From: Micromonospora sp. NBC_00389
Lineage (GTDB): Bacteria; Actinomycetota; Actinomycetes; Mycobacteriales; Micromonosporaceae
Direction of reading: 5' to 3'
NCBI RefSeq assembly: GCF_036059255.1
Contig: NZ_CP107947.1
Coordinates: forward strand, 5,704,001-5,768,000
Length of the DNA stretch: 64,000 nt
Part shown: positions 35,644 to 43,706 of the stretch, piece after piece
Position numbering within the stretch: position 1 is the first letter of the stretch
Layout of the letters: each line of letters starts with the position of its first letter
Notes under the pieces: model-generated
What the model was told of the DNA's origin: nothing
Seen by the model: only the letters and a program-made list of their open reading frames with translations
Database searches by the model: none
Made by a program: the position numbers and the translations under genes

Positions 35644-36708
35644 GTGCGCGCCAGTCGGTTGGTCTCCCTGCTGCTGCTTCTGCAGACCCGGGGGCGGATG
35701 ACCGCGCCAGAGCTGGCCGAGGCCCTGGAGGTCTCGGTCCGGACGGTGTACCGGGACGTGGAGTCGCTGGGCGCCGCCGGGGTGCCGGTGTACGCCGAGC
35801 GCGGTCCCGCAGGCGGGTATCGACTGCTCGACGGCTACCGCACCCGGCTGACCGGGCTGACCGCGGGCGAGGCCGAGGCGCTGTTCCTGGCCGGTGTGCC
35901 GGGTCCGGCCGCCGAGCTGGGCCTGGGTTCGGTGCTGGCCGCCGCCGAGCTGAAGTTGCAGGCGGCACTGCCGGCGGACCTCACCGACCGGGGCGGGCGG
36001 ATCCGGCAGCGGTTCCACCTGGACGCGCCGAGCTGGTTCCGCGAGCCCGAGCCCACCCCGCACCTGGCCACCCTGGCCGACGCGGTGTGGGAGGACCGCC
36101 GGATCCGGGTGCGCTACCGGCGGTGGCAGGCGCCCCGGGAGGTGACCCGCACCCTCGACCCGCTCGGCGTGGTGCTCAAGGCCGGCCGGTGGTATCTGGT
36201 CGCCGCCGCCGACGGGCAGGTACGCACCTACCGGGTGGGCGCCATCCTGGAGCTGACGGTGCTGGCCGAGCACGTCGACCGGCCGACCGGGTTCGACCTG
36301 GCGGCCTGCTGGCGGGAGCACGCCGAGCGCTACGAGAGCAGCGTCTACCGCGCCGAGGCCCGGGTACGGATGACCGCAGCGGCGCTGGCGCAGACCGTGC
36401 ATCTCTTCCCGCCGGCGATGAGCCGGGCGGCGCACGCGGCCGCCGGCGCGCCGGACGCGGACGGCTGGCTGCTCACCACCGTGCCGATCGAGTCCATCCG
36501 GCACGGTCATGTCGAACTGCTCAAACTCGGCGCGCAGGTGCAGGTGCTCGCCCCCGCCGAGCTGCGAGAACGTCTCACCGACACCGCCCACGCGCTCGCC
36601 GCGCTCTATCCACATGCCGGCGCCGACCGCGCGGGAGAGCCGGAGGTGGACGCCGACCAGCCGGGCGGTGCTTCTGTGGAGACGATCGATGCTCGGGGCG
36701 GACGCTGA
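35644..36708 (+). CDS. WYL-domain transcriptional regulator (YafY-like)
   Basis: A 354-aa regulator. The N-terminal winged helix is residues 1-60 (LLLLLQTRGRMTAPELAEALEVSVRTVYRDVESLGAAGVP), and the WYL ligand domain is at about 150-215 (GVVLKAGRWYLVAAADGQVRTYRV). A WCX-like C-terminal extension follows. Such proteins sense nucleic acid or nucleotide ligands in several systems. The GTG at 35644 is 7 bases downstream of TACCGT, suggesting a leaderless transcript. It is divergent from the integrase gene, with 97 bases between; control of that gene is possible but not shown. Confidence 0.92.
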   Translation: MRASRLVSLLLLLQTRGRMTAPELAEALEVSVRTVYRDVESLGAAGVPVYAERGPAGGYRLLDGYRTRLTGLTAGEAEALFLAGVPGPAAELGLGSVLAAAELKLQAALPADLTDRGGRIRQRFHLDAPSWFREPEPTPHLATLADAVWEDRRIRVRYRRWQAPREVTRTLDPLGVVLKAGRWYLVAAADGQVRTYRVGAILELTVLAEHVDRPTGFDLAACWREHAERYESSVYRAEARVRMTAAALAQTVHLFPPAMSRAAHAAAGAPDADGWLLTTVPIESIRHGHVELLKLGAQVQVLAPAELRERLTDTAHALAALYPHAGADRAGEPEVDADQPGGASVETIDARGGR

Positions 36709-36729
36709 GCACGCTGCTGGCTCAACCCC

Positions 36730-37224
36730 TCAGCGGAGCCGCTTCTCGAACCAGTGCTCGGCGTACGGGCCCTGCGAGTACGCCGGGATCTCAACGTAGC
36801 CGTGCCGGGCGTACAGGGCGCGGGCCTCGACCAGGTCGGCGCGGGTGTCCAGCCGGATCCGGTCCGCCCCGGCCGCCCCGGCGTGCCGCTCCACGGCGGC
36901 GAGCAACGCGGCGCCCCCGCCAGCGCCGCGGTGAGCGGGGCGGATGAACACCCTGGTCAGCTCGGCCCAGTCCGGGTACCACCGCAGCCCGGCGCAGCCG
37001 GCCAGTTCCGCGCCGTGGTGGGCGAGCACCAGCAGGCCGCTCGGGTACGTCAGGTCGTCGCTGGGCAACTCGGCCAGCGCCTCGTCGACCTCGCCGGGCA
37101 GGGCCGGGCGACGGTGGTAGCGGACCACCATCTCCGTCATGTACTCGCGGAGCAGCCGTGCCGCATCGGGCTGATCGGGACGGACGGTGCTGGTCACCCA
37201 GTCGGGTCGGACGGTTGTGGTCAC
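36730..37224 (-). CDS. GNAT-family N-acetyltransferase
   Basis: A 164-aa acetyl-CoA-dependent transferase with motif A RVFIRPAHRGAGGGAALLAAVERHA (about 90-114) and the C-terminal block ARHGYVEIPAYSQGPYAEHWFEKRL. The substrate cannot be predicted. Convergent with the WYL gene, 21 bases apart. The upstream GTG/ATG choice is fixed by MTTTVRPDW at the ATG 37224; no strong ribosome site is visible. Confidence 0.9.
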   Translation of the reverse strand: MTTTVRPDWVTSTVRPDQPDAARLLREYMTEMVVRYHRRPALPGEVDEALAELPSDDLTYPSGLLVLAHHGAELAGCAGLRWYPDWAELTRVFIRPAHRGAGGGAALLAAVERHAGAAGADRIRLDTRADLVEARALYARHGYVEIPAYSQGPYAEHWFEKRLR

Positions 37225-37307
37225 CTGTCGATCATCAGCGTCCGGTCAACGGCATTTTCCGCCGTCCCAGGGCCGCTGGTGGCAGGGCGAGCAGGGCGAA
37301 CGTTCCC

Positions 37308-37340
37308 GGGCCGCCGGCTCCAGGCGGGTGCCGGCGGCCC
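37308..37340 (-). terminator. Hairpin after the DUF6069-like gene
   Basis: Perfect 11-bp arms GGGCCGCCGGC and their complement with an 11-base loop, 6 bases past the stop of the membrane gene on the minus strand. Confidence 0.75.
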
Positions 37341-37346
37341 GGCACG

Positions 37347-37766
37347 CTACCGGCGGCGGGACGGCAGCAGCGCGATCAGCGCGACCGCCACGGCCACATG
37401 CATGGCGCCGAGGGCGAACTTGGCGCCGGTGGTGGCCTCGATGCCGAACAGCGGGCCGAAGGAGAGCACGGTCACCAGGACGGCCAGCGAGATCCAGACG
37501 ATGCGGGCGACCCGCGGCGCGAACCGCTCCAGCAGTGCCAGCGCCGCCCAGCCCAGCAGGGCCGCGCCGAGGGCGATCCCGATGATCTGGCCCGGCCCGA
37601 TGACCAACGCGGGTTGACCCGGACTCTCGACGGTGTAGTCGACTCCGGCCACCTCGCCGATCCCCCAGATGACCAGGCAGGCCAGGACGGCGGCGGCGAC
37701 GCCCACGGCGCCACGGCGCAGTGACGAGGTGGCGGTGGTGACGGTTGGTTCGGCGGTCGCACTCAT
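37347..37766 (-). CDS. DUF6069-like four-helix membrane protein
   Basis: A 139-aa protein with four membrane helices (about 18-37, 52-78, 86-107 and 112-134) and short loops. The first extracytoplasmic loop contains DYTVESPGQPA, which is common in this group. No enzymatic motif. ATG 37766 is preferred to 37796 because GAGGAG lies 6 bases before it. A 38-bp inverted repeat lies 37 bases upstream, and the MarR gene precedes it on the same strand, so it is likely the regulated target of that MarR protein. Confidence 0.85.
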   Translation of the reverse strand: MSATAEPTVTTATSSLRRGAVGVAAAVLACLVIWGIGEVAGVDYTVESPGQPALVIGPGQIIGIALGAALLGWAALALLERFAPRVARIVWISLAVLVTVLSFGPLFGIEATTGAKFALGAMHVAVAVALIALLPSRRR

Positions 37767-37802
37767 GACGGCTCCTCGATCGGGGGGCACGAACAAGTGC
37801 GA

Positions 37803-37840
37803 CCGTAGCAGATAGTCCCGTCCAAGACTATCTGCTACGG
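37803..37840. promoter_or_regulatory. 38-bp inverted repeat with perfect 15-bp arms
   Basis: Arm CCGTAGCAGATAGTC (37803-37817) and its exact complement (37826-37840) flank an 8-base centre. It lies between the MarR stop and the membrane gene start and has no T-run. It is either the MarR operator of the membrane gene or a terminator/attenuator hairpin. The AT content of the arms favours an operator. Confidence 0.7.
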
Positions 37841-37842
37841 AA

Positions 37843-38319
37843 CTAGCATCCGGAGCGGCTGCCGGGCGCGTACGGGGAGGTGTTGGCCAACGGGCCGCTC
37901 ACCAAACCGGTGAGCGCGCGCAGGAATGCCTCCTGGTCCTGCACGGGCAGGGTGGCGAGGAGATCGGCCTGAATGCGGCGCACGACATCCTGCGCCCGTT
38001 CCAGGACCCGCTCCCCGGCGGCCGTCACCGTGATCAGCCGGGCGCGGCGATCCGTCGGCGCCGGTCGACGCTCGGCCAGCCCGGCCCGCTCCAACTGGTC
38101 CAGCGTGACGACCATGGTGGTCTTGTCCACGCCGCACCGTTCGCCGATCTCCCGCTGGGTCAGGCCCCCGATGCGGGCCTGCGCCAGGACGTAGTGCGCC
38201 CGCGGCGAGATGCCCAGCTCGGCCAGGCCCGCGGCGTGCTCGGCCTGGAGCGCGTGACTCGCCCAGGAGAGCAGGAACAACAGGTCGGGCGGGCCGTCGG
38301 TGGGCGTACAGGAGGTCAT
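37843..38319 (-). CDS. MarR-family regulator
   Basis: A 158-aa winged-helix repressor. LTQREIGERCGVDKTTMVVTLDQLERAGLAERR (about 55-87) is the helix-turn-helix, and APTDRRARLITVT forms the wing. The N-terminus MTSCTPTDGPPDLLFLLSW contains a cysteine that could sense oxidants, though this is a guess. It lies directly upstream of a four-helix membrane gene on the same strand, with a 38-bp palindrome between. It probably autoregulates that unit. Confidence 0.92.
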   Translation of the reverse strand: MTSCTPTDGPPDLLFLLSWASHALQAEHAAGLAELGISPRAHYVLAQARIGGLTQREIGERCGVDKTTMVVTLDQLERAGLAERRPAPTDRRARLITVTAAGERVLERAQDVVRRIQADLLATLPVQDQEAFLRALTGLVSGPLANTSPYAPGSRSGC

Positions 38320-38371
38320 GCACGGAGGCTAGCAACATGCTCCGAGACGGGACGGTTCGCGCAGCGGACGA

Positions 38372-38887
38372 TCAGGGCCGCTGATAGATCCCGTGCTCGC
38401 GGGTGAGCAACTGCTCGTCGATCAGGTAGCGGCGCAGCGTGGCGTGGTCGGACCCGCCGGCGGCGCACCACGGTTTGAGCGCCTCGTCCACCACCCGCTC
38501 GGGGTACCGCGTGCCCGACTCGAAGGACCGCTCGGCGATGTGTGCCAGCAGCACCCGCCGCCGGCCGCGCTGTGCCGGCAGGCCCACCAGCACGTCACCG
38601 CGCAGGAAGGTGCGCAGCACCGGGTCGTCGGCCGGACCAGCGTCGTCGGCCGGACGGCGTTCGCGCGCCGCCGCTCGCAGCGACACCTCGTCGGCCGCGA
38701 GGGCGCCGTCGGGGCCGGTCACCAGGCCCGCGTCGCTGAGCCGGCGAATCGCGGTGTGCACCGCCCGCGCCGGCAGATCGGTCCGCTCGGCGATCTGGGC
38801 AGTGCCGGCCGCGCCGAGCACGATCGCCGCGAAGACCCGCCGTCGTCCGTCGTCGGCCAGGGCGCCGGCCAGAGTATCCGCTGTCAC
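38372..38887 (-). CDS. DUF2087 domain protein with N-terminal HTH
   Basis: A 171-aa protein. The first half is a winged helix (LAGALADDGRRRVFAAIVLGAAGTAQIAERTDLPARAVHTAIRRLSDAGLVTG, spread over about 4-57). The C-terminal 75 residues match DUF2087 (RRRVLLAHIAERSFESGTRYPERVVDEAL then TLRRYLIDEQLLTREHGIYQR). Such proteins are thought to be ArsR-like regulators of unknown targets. I chose the GTG at 38887, 9 bases after GGGAGG; another in-frame GTG at 38896 is too close to that site. The MarR gene upstream lies on the same strand. Confidence 0.85.
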   Translation of the reverse strand: MTADTLAGALADDGRRRVFAAIVLGAAGTAQIAERTDLPARAVHTAIRRLSDAGLVTGPDGALAADEVSLRAAARERRPADDAGPADDPVLRTFLRGDVLVGLPAQRGRRRVLLAHIAERSFESGTRYPERVVDEALKPWCAAGGSDHATLRRYLIDEQLLTREHGIYQRP

Positions 38888-38982
38888 GCCGGTCACCCTC
38901 CCACCAGCGGTACGCGGACCGCCAGGCGATTTTCGGGGCGTGGCGGCGGCCGGAGGTGGATCGGTGTGCGCTGGGCCGGCGC

Positions 38983-39507
38983 TCAGTCGGGGTCCGGTGT
39001 GCCCGCCGAGTCGGCCGGCTGCTCGGCGACGAGAAGTACCCGACGCAGCAGGTCGGAGAGCAGTCGGCGCTCCGACGGGGTGAGCGCGCCGAACAGCCGG
39101 TGCTCCTCGGCGCCCCGGACGTCCATCGCCCCGTGCCATGCGGCCCGGCCCGCGTCGGTGAGCTCCACATCCACCCGACGCCGGTCGACAGTGGACGGCG
39201 TCCGCCGCACGTAGCCGCGTTCGACCAGGTTGTCGACGCGCGCGGTGATCGAGGCCGGCGCCATCGCCAGATCCGCGGCGAGTTCCGAGGGTGCGGCACG
39301 CCCCTGCCGGCCGGCAAGCGCGTGCAGCGTGTCGTACTCGTGCGCCGGCAGGTCGAAGTCCGCAAGGACCCGCTCCTTCACCGTGCGCAGGTGCCGGGTC
39401 ACGACGCCCATCCGGGTCACGGCGCCTTCGACGTCGGCGTCGAGGTCGGGCAGGACGGGCAGCCAGCGCTCGACATGCCGGTCGACGGAGTCGTGGGCGG
39501 TGGTCAC
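38983..39507 (-). CDS. MarR-family regulator of a divergent MFS pump
   Basis: A 174-aa MarR protein: LPAHEYDTLHALAGRQGRAAPSELAADLAMAPASITARVDNLVERGYVRR carries the winged helix (residues 53-102), and STVDRRRVDVELT is the wing. The GTG start at 39507 has no ribosome site. TAGGCT on the minus strand (39519-39514) lies 6 bases upstream, so the mRNA is probably leaderless. The divergent gene is an MFS exporter, and the 63-base gap contains two CGAAATATTCG repeats around the -35 box, so this is a typical MarR-pump pair. Confidence 0.93.
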   Translation of the reverse strand: MTTAHDSVDRHVERWLPVLPDLDADVEGAVTRMGVVTRHLRTVKERVLADFDLPAHEYDTLHALAGRQGRAAPSELAADLAMAPASITARVDNLVERGYVRRTPSTVDRRRVDVELTDAGRAAWHGAMDVRGAEEHRLFGALTPSERRLLSDLLRRVLLVAEQPADSAGTPDPD

Positions 39508-39526
39508 CCGCAGAGCCTATCGCAAC

Positions 39527-39552
39527 CGAAATATTCGTTGACGAAATATTCG
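39527..39552. promoter_or_regulatory. Tandem MarR operators around the MFS promoter
   Basis: CGAA-ATA-TTCG occurs twice (39527-39537 and 39542-39552), offset by 15 bp. The sequence between and into the second copy, TTGACG (39538-39543), fits a -35 box, and TACATT (39562-39567) fits a -10 box with an 18-base spacer. The GTG 39574 is 6 bases after it. Bound repressor would cover the -35 box on both sides. Confidence 0.82.
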
Positions 39553-39573
39553 GTGTCGAAGTACATTGCGGTG

Positions 39574-40806
39574 GTGACCAACCCTCTGCGCGTCAGCTCC
39601 TTCCGGCTGCTGTTCCTGGGCCGGACCGTCTCCTCGGTCGGTGACGCCGTGGTGCCCGCCGCACTTGCCCTGGCCGTGCTGCGGGCCACCGGTTCCACCA
39701 GTGCGCTCGCGGTCGTCCTCGCCGCGGCCATGGTTCCCCGGCTGCTCCTGCTGCCCCTCGGCGGCGTCGTCGCCGACCGGTTCGACGCCCGCCGGGTCGC
39801 CCTGGTGGCCGACCTGGTCCGCTGCGCGACCCAGCTCGCGGTCGGCGTGGAGCTGCTCGGCGGCGACCCGTCGCTGAGCACCATCGTGGTGGCCTCGGCG
39901 CTCGGTGGCACCGCCTCGGCGTTCGCCATGCCCACCGCCTCCCCGCTGGTCGCCGGCACCGTCGAACCGGCCGCCCGGCAGCGGGCCAACGCCCTGATGG
40001 GGATCACCGCCAACACCAGCCGGCTCGCCGGCCCGGCGCTGGCCGGCCTGCTGATCTGGGCCGCCGGACCCGGCTGGGCGTTCATCATCGACAGCGCGTC
40101 GTTCGCGCTCAGCGCCACGCTCCTCGCGTTCGTCCGGGTCCGGCATGTGCCGGTACCCCGCCGTTCCGTCCTCGCCGACCTGCGGCACGGCTTCGGCGAG
40201 GTTCGCGCCCGCGACTGGTTCTGGACCAGCCTGATCGGGCACGGCGTGTGGAACGGCGCCGCCGCCGTGCTGATGACCCTCGGGCCGGCCATCGCCATCG
40301 ACCGCCTCGGCGGCGAGGCCACCTGGGTGCTGCTGTTGCAGGCCGGCGCGATCGGCATGCTCACCGGCTCGCTGCTGGCCGGGCGGGTCCGGCTCCACCG
40401 GCCGGTACTGCTGGCCAACCTCGGGCTGGCCAGCTACGCCGCACCACTGTTGCTGCTCGCCGTCGCCGCGCCCGCCCCGGCGGTGATCGTCGCCTACGGG
40501 GTGGCGCTGACCGCCCTCGGTTACCTCAACCCGGTCTGGGAGACCGTCGTGCAGCACCAGTTCCCGCCCGAGGTCCTGGCACGAGTCACCTCGTACGACT
40601 GGCTGGTGTCGCTGGGCGCGATGCCGCTGGGCTACGCCTTGGCGCCGCTGGCCGCCGACGCGTTCGGCGCGCCCGTACCGCTGGCGATCGCCGGCCTGCT
40701 GGTCCTGACCGCCTGCGCCGGCACCGCGCTCGTCCCCGGCGTACGCCGGCTCACCTGGCCCGCGGCCCCGCAACCGCAAGCGGCCGAACCCGCCGGCGTC
40801 CGCTGA
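39574..40806 (+). CDS. MFS exporter (EntS/MFS_3-like)
   Basis: A 410-aa membrane transporter with 12 predicted helices. FLGRTVSSVGDAVVPAALALAV (first helix) and the loop ADRFDARRVALVADLVRC are typical of drug/siderophore exporters of this group. It probably extrudes a toxic compound by proton antiport, and transcription is released when the divergent MarR protein binds its ligand. GTG 39571 or 39574 can start translation; 39574 fits a leaderless mRNA from the visible promoter. Its last four codons and stop are repeated at 42571-42585 beyond the next gene. Confidence 0.92.
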   Translation: MTNPLRVSSFRLLFLGRTVSSVGDAVVPAALALAVLRATGSTSALAVVLAAAMVPRLLLLPLGGVVADRFDARRVALVADLVRCATQLAVGVELLGGDPSLSTIVVASALGGTASAFAMPTASPLVAGTVEPAARQRANALMGITANTSRLAGPALAGLLIWAAGPGWAFIIDSASFALSATLLAFVRVRHVPVPRRSVLADLRHGFGEVRARDWFWTSLIGHGVWNGAAAVLMTLGPAIAIDRLGGEATWVLLLQAGAIGMLTGSLLAGRVRLHRPVLLANLGLASYAAPLLLLAVAAPAPAVIVAYGVALTALGYLNPVWETVVQHQFPPEVLARVTSYDWLVSLGAMPLGYALAPLAADAFGAPVPLAIAGLLVLTACAGTALVPGVRRLTWPAAPQPQAAEPAGVR

Positions 40807-40837
40807 TCAGAGCGGCTTGTCGGTGCGCAGCTGTGCG
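40795..40837 (+). repeat. Left copy of a 43-bp repeat flanking a foreign-looking segment
   Basis: Matches 42571-42613 at 37 of 43 positions. It includes the MFS gene's last codons and stop, plus, on the minus strand, a relic of the acetyltransferase C-terminus (LRTDKPL, compared with LRTDGRI in the intact copy). Confidence 0.85.
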
Positions 40838-41251
40838 GTAGCCATCAGCCTGCCCCGGGCGGCAGAGCCGGGCCCACGCAAAAGGCCCCCGACCAGTGCC
40901 GGGAGCCTCCGTGCGGTGTGGTCGGTCAGCCGGCGTCCCGCGCGAGACGATGGAGCACCATCTGCTGAAGCTGGAGTTGGCCACTGCGGTGGCACCTCGA
41001 TCACCCCTGGGGAGATCGCTGAGCGCAGGTGCCGGCTCGGCAGTGCCTCAACCCCCGCTCGTGCACACGGCATTAATGACGCGCTCACCGACGCTTAGAT
41101 GATTACGTTTCAGCCACAGGCTGGTCGGTGAACGGCACCGCGCGCAGCTCACCCCGTCCCGCGCATCGGTTGGACACCGCGCTGAGCGTGCCGGTTTGGC
41201 GACGGCATTACGGTGCCTCACCTCAGCTCTCATCGATAGAGGAGATTCGAC
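40807..41251. other. 444-bp gap holding repeat, terminator and AT-richer sequence
   Basis: No gene is supported here. After the repeat there is a minus-strand terminator, then sequence that becomes clearly richer in A and T (for example ATTAATGACGCG near 41072 and TTAGATGATTACGTTTCAG near 41096). It contains stops in all frames at short intervals and looks like the leading flank of an inserted DNA segment. Confidence 0.6.
40880..40907 (-). terminator. Minus-strand terminator with T-run
   Basis: Read on the minus strand, GGCtCCCG pairs with CGGGgGCC around an 8-base loop, followed by TTTT. It has no gene upstream on that strand in its present place and so seems left over from a lost gene. Confidence 0.65.
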
Positions 41252-42535
41252 ATGTCAGGCGCAGCGGCCGCCACGGCAGGCGCTGAGTCGTTGCGTCCAA
41301 CCCAGCTGCTTCGCCGCAACGGGCCCTTGCGAGCCCTCTTCTCGGCACGGGTTGTTTCTTACGCAGGCGATTCACTCAGCCTTGTCGCGCTCATGCTCCA
41401 CGTCGCCGACACGACAGGCCAGGCGTTGGCAATCTCCCTCCTGTTGCTTGTCGGAGATTTCGCTCCATCCCTGTTGGGTCCCTTCACCGGCGCCCTCACC
41501 GATCGGCTTAATCTCCGGCGGCTGATGGTCGTCTGCGAACTCATCCAAGCTGTGGTCCTGCTGGTAATTGTGCTGACCCTGCCTCCGCTGCCGGTGCTGC
41601 TGGCCCTCGTCGCGATCCGCGCTACCGCCTCGCAGATCTTTCAACCGGCGTCTCGGGCGGCGGTGACTGCACTGGTTGGTGACCGTGACCTGGAGACCGC
41701 CAACTCCACCGTCGGGTTCGGCTCCAACGGAGCAGAGGCGGTCGGCCCGCTAATCGCTGCGGCCCTGTTCCCGTTGGTCGGAGTGCGTGGTCTGCTGCTC
41801 GTCGACGCCGTGTCGTTTCTGGTCTCGGCCGTGCTGCTCGCGACGCTTCCCTCACTCCCGGCGGCGACCGGCGATGGGCACCAGCCGTCCTTGCTGCGAC
41901 AGGCCAAAGCGGGGATTGGTTATCTGTTACGTGTTCCGACGGTGCGGGTCATCTTTCTTGGCTTCACTGCGGTGGTCGCCTTCAACGGGGTCGATGACGT
42001 GGCGCTGGTGCTGCTGGCCCGGGACACCTTTCAGGTTGGCAATTCCGCGGTCGGGCTTCTGCTGGGCGCGGTCGGCCTCGGACTTATGGCCGGTTATGCC
42101 ATGTTGTCCCGGTGGGGCACGCGGGCGTCGATGCCGCTGCTGCTGATATTGGGCTTCGCTGTCAGCAGTGTCGGTAACCTGCTGACCGGGCTCGCCTGGG
42201 CCGTCGCCGCCGCGATCGCCCTGCAGGCCGTCCGCGGGTTGGGGTTGGCTGCCATGGACGTCGCCTCCAGCACGCTGCTACAACGTACGGTTCCAGCGGG
42301 CATGCTCGGCAGGGTCTTCGGTAATCTGTACGGCGCAATCGGTGTCGCCGCCGCGACATCCTACATCGCCGGCGGCCTACTGCTGGACGCAACCTCCGCC
42401 CCAGTGACCCTGATAATCGCGGGCGTCGGGGGCCTGGTGGCTACCGGTATCGTCGCGCTGCGATTGCCACGGGCGATGCGACGCGCCGACGCGGATGGCG
42501 CGACGCCGACGGTATCCGCGCCGGTCATCGAGTAG
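41252..42535 (+). CDS. MFS transporter, foreign-looking codon use
   Basis: A 427-aa exporter with 12 helices. The start MSGAAAATAG is followed by a first helix with FSARVVSYAGDSLSLVALMLHVAD and the loop TGALTDRLNLRRLMVV, both typical of macrolide/multidrug MFS pumps. GAGGAG lies 7 bases before the ATG. Codons such as TTG, TTT, TCT and ATA are far more common than in the neighbouring genes, and the flanks are AT-richer. Together with the 43-bp repeats on both sides this points to horizontal transfer. The substrate is unknown; no regulator travels with it. Confidence 0.92.
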   Translation: MSGAAAATAGAESLRPTQLLRRNGPLRALFSARVVSYAGDSLSLVALMLHVADTTGQALAISLLLLVGDFAPSLLGPFTGALTDRLNLRRLMVVCELIQAVVLLVIVLTLPPLPVLLALVAIRATASQIFQPASRAAVTALVGDRDLETANSTVGFGSNGAEAVGPLIAAALFPLVGVRGLLLVDAVSFLVSAVLLATLPSLPAATGDGHQPSLLRQAKAGIGYLLRVPTVRVIFLGFTAVVAFNGVDDVALVLLARDTFQVGNSAVGLLLGAVGLGLMAGYAMLSRWGTRASMPLLLILGFAVSSVGNLLTGLAWAVAAAIALQAVRGLGLAAMDVASSTLLQRTVPAGMLGRVFGNLYGAIGVAAATSYIAGGLLLDATSAPVTLIIAGVGGLVATGIVALRLPRAMRRADADGATPTVSAPVIE

Positions 42536-42570
42536 GTCGGGACCGTACCCAAGCGCGGGGCCCATTAGCT

Positions 42571-42613
42571 GGCGTCCGCTGATCAGATCCGGCCGTCGGT
42601 GCGCAGCCGTGCG
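42571..42613 (+). repeat. Right copy of the 43-bp repeat
   Basis: Contains the true stop of the acetyltransferase on the minus strand and a non-functional copy of the last codons of the MFS gene at 39574-40806 (GCGTCCGCTGATCAG). Confidence 0.85.
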
Positions 42614-43167
42614 TGCAGGTGCATGTCGTGCCAGCCGTCGGTGTGGCGAACCGACCCCCGGAGCACGCCCTCCACTGCGAAGCCGGCCCGGGTCGCCACT
42701 CGGCACGACGCCGCGTTGGCGGTCGAGTGCTCCAGGGCCAACCGGTGCAGGCCGGCCCGCGTGAAACTCCACCGGGTCAGTGCCCGCAGCGCGTCGGTGG
42801 CGATTCCCCGACCACGCGCGGCGGGCAAGACCCAGTACGACACCTGCGCCGACGCCTCGGCCAGCAGCACGCCCCGCAACCCCACCTGACCGACCGGTCG
42901 GTCGTCGGCGTCGACGATCGCCCAACTGGCGGCCGTCTCGTCGCGCCAACGGCCGGCCCACTGCGCCGTCCACGCCCTCGCCTCGTCGTCGTCGAGTCGG
43001 CGGACGTGCCACCGCTGGATCGCCGGACAGTCGAAGGCGACCCGGACTGCCGAGGCGTCGTCGTCGCGCCACCCCCGCAGCGCCAGTCCGGGGCGTACCG
43101 GAAGGTGGGGTTGGGTCTGGGCGCCGAGGCTCCCGGCGGGCATGGCGGGCGCGACGAGCAGCGGCAT
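42583..43167 (-). CDS. GNAT acetyltransferase (RimJ/RimL-like)
   Basis: A 194-aa enzyme of the acetyltransferase-3 group. YWVLPAARGRGIATDALRALTRW (about 112-134) is the CoA-binding motif, followed by LHRLALEHSTANAASCRVATRAGF, a standard RimJ/L pattern. It would acetylate an N-terminal or side-chain amine of a protein or drug. The stop lies inside the 43-bp repeat. The DinB-like gene starts 535 bases upstream on the same strand, so they may be expressed together. Confidence 0.9.
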   Translation of the reverse strand: MPLLVAPAMPAGSLGAQTQPHLPVRPGLALRGWRDDDASAVRVAFDCPAIQRWHVRRLDDDEARAWTAQWAGRWRDETAASWAIVDADDRPVGQVGLRGVLLAEASAQVSYWVLPAARGRGIATDALRALTRWSFTRAGLHRLALEHSTANAASCRVATRAGFAVEGVLRGSVRHTDGWHDMHLHARLRTDGRI

Positions 43168-43192
43168 TCGCCCATTATCGGGGCGGGCTCAC

Positions 43193-43702
43193 TCACTCTC
43201 CGGTCGGGCCACCGGCGAGTTCGGTGACCACGTCGAGGTGGCCGAGGTGGCGGGCGTACTCCTGGACCAGATGGAACAGCACCCGCTCCAGCGACGCCGG
43301 GTCCGCGCCGTTCCAGCGCGGGCCCGGCGCGCCGATCTCCGCCAGGTCGTGCGCCGTCACCACCGCGCTGGTGTGCGCACCCTGCGCGCGTAGCGCCTCC
43401 ACCAGATCCGAACGAGTCTCCTCGGGGGCGACGTACCAGCGCTCCCCGCGGCGGTCGCCCCACGGCTCGGCGACGTCCCGACCCTGGAAGCCCCACTCGA
43501 TCCAGCGCAGCTCGACGTACCGCAGGTGCTTGAGCAGCTCCAGCGGAGTCCACCCCGACGGCAGCTGGCTGCACCGCAGCTCCGACTCGGGCAGCGCCGA
43601 CACCTTGGCCGCCACGGATTCCCGGAAGTAGTCCAGGTAGCGCAGGAAGACCTCGGTGCGGCTGCCGGCGGGGGTGGTGGGCTCGGGAAACACGGTGGTC
43701 AT
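43193..43702 (-). CDS. DinB/DUF664-like protein
   Basis: A 169-aa four-helix-bundle protein of the DinB superfamily. The pattern LRYLDYFRESVAAKV, SGWTPLELLKHLRYVELRWIEWGFQG and LVQEYARHLGHLDVVTE supplies the conserved histidines (about 57, 148 and 152) that usually bind a divalent metal. Members act as thiol-S-transferases for mycothiol or bacillithiol, or have unknown roles. The ATG at 43702 replaces a longer frame without plausible extra sequence. It lies only 4 bases downstream of the aldo/keto reductase stop, so both form an operon. Confidence 0.85.
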   Translation of the reverse strand: MTTVFPEPTTPAGSRTEVFLRYLDYFRESVAAKVSALPESELRCSQLPSGWTPLELLKHLRYVELRWIEWGFQGRDVAEPWGDRRGERWYVAPEETRSDLVEALRAQGAHTSAVVTAHDLAEIGAPGPRWNGADPASLERVLFHLVQEYARHLGHLDVVTELAGGPTGE

Positions 43703-43706
43703 CGGA

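Noticed and set aside
40921..41010. Possible tRNA upstream of the T-run terminator
   Set aside because: The minus-strand sequence lacks the GTTCGAATC-type T-loop and cannot be folded into a cloverleaf.
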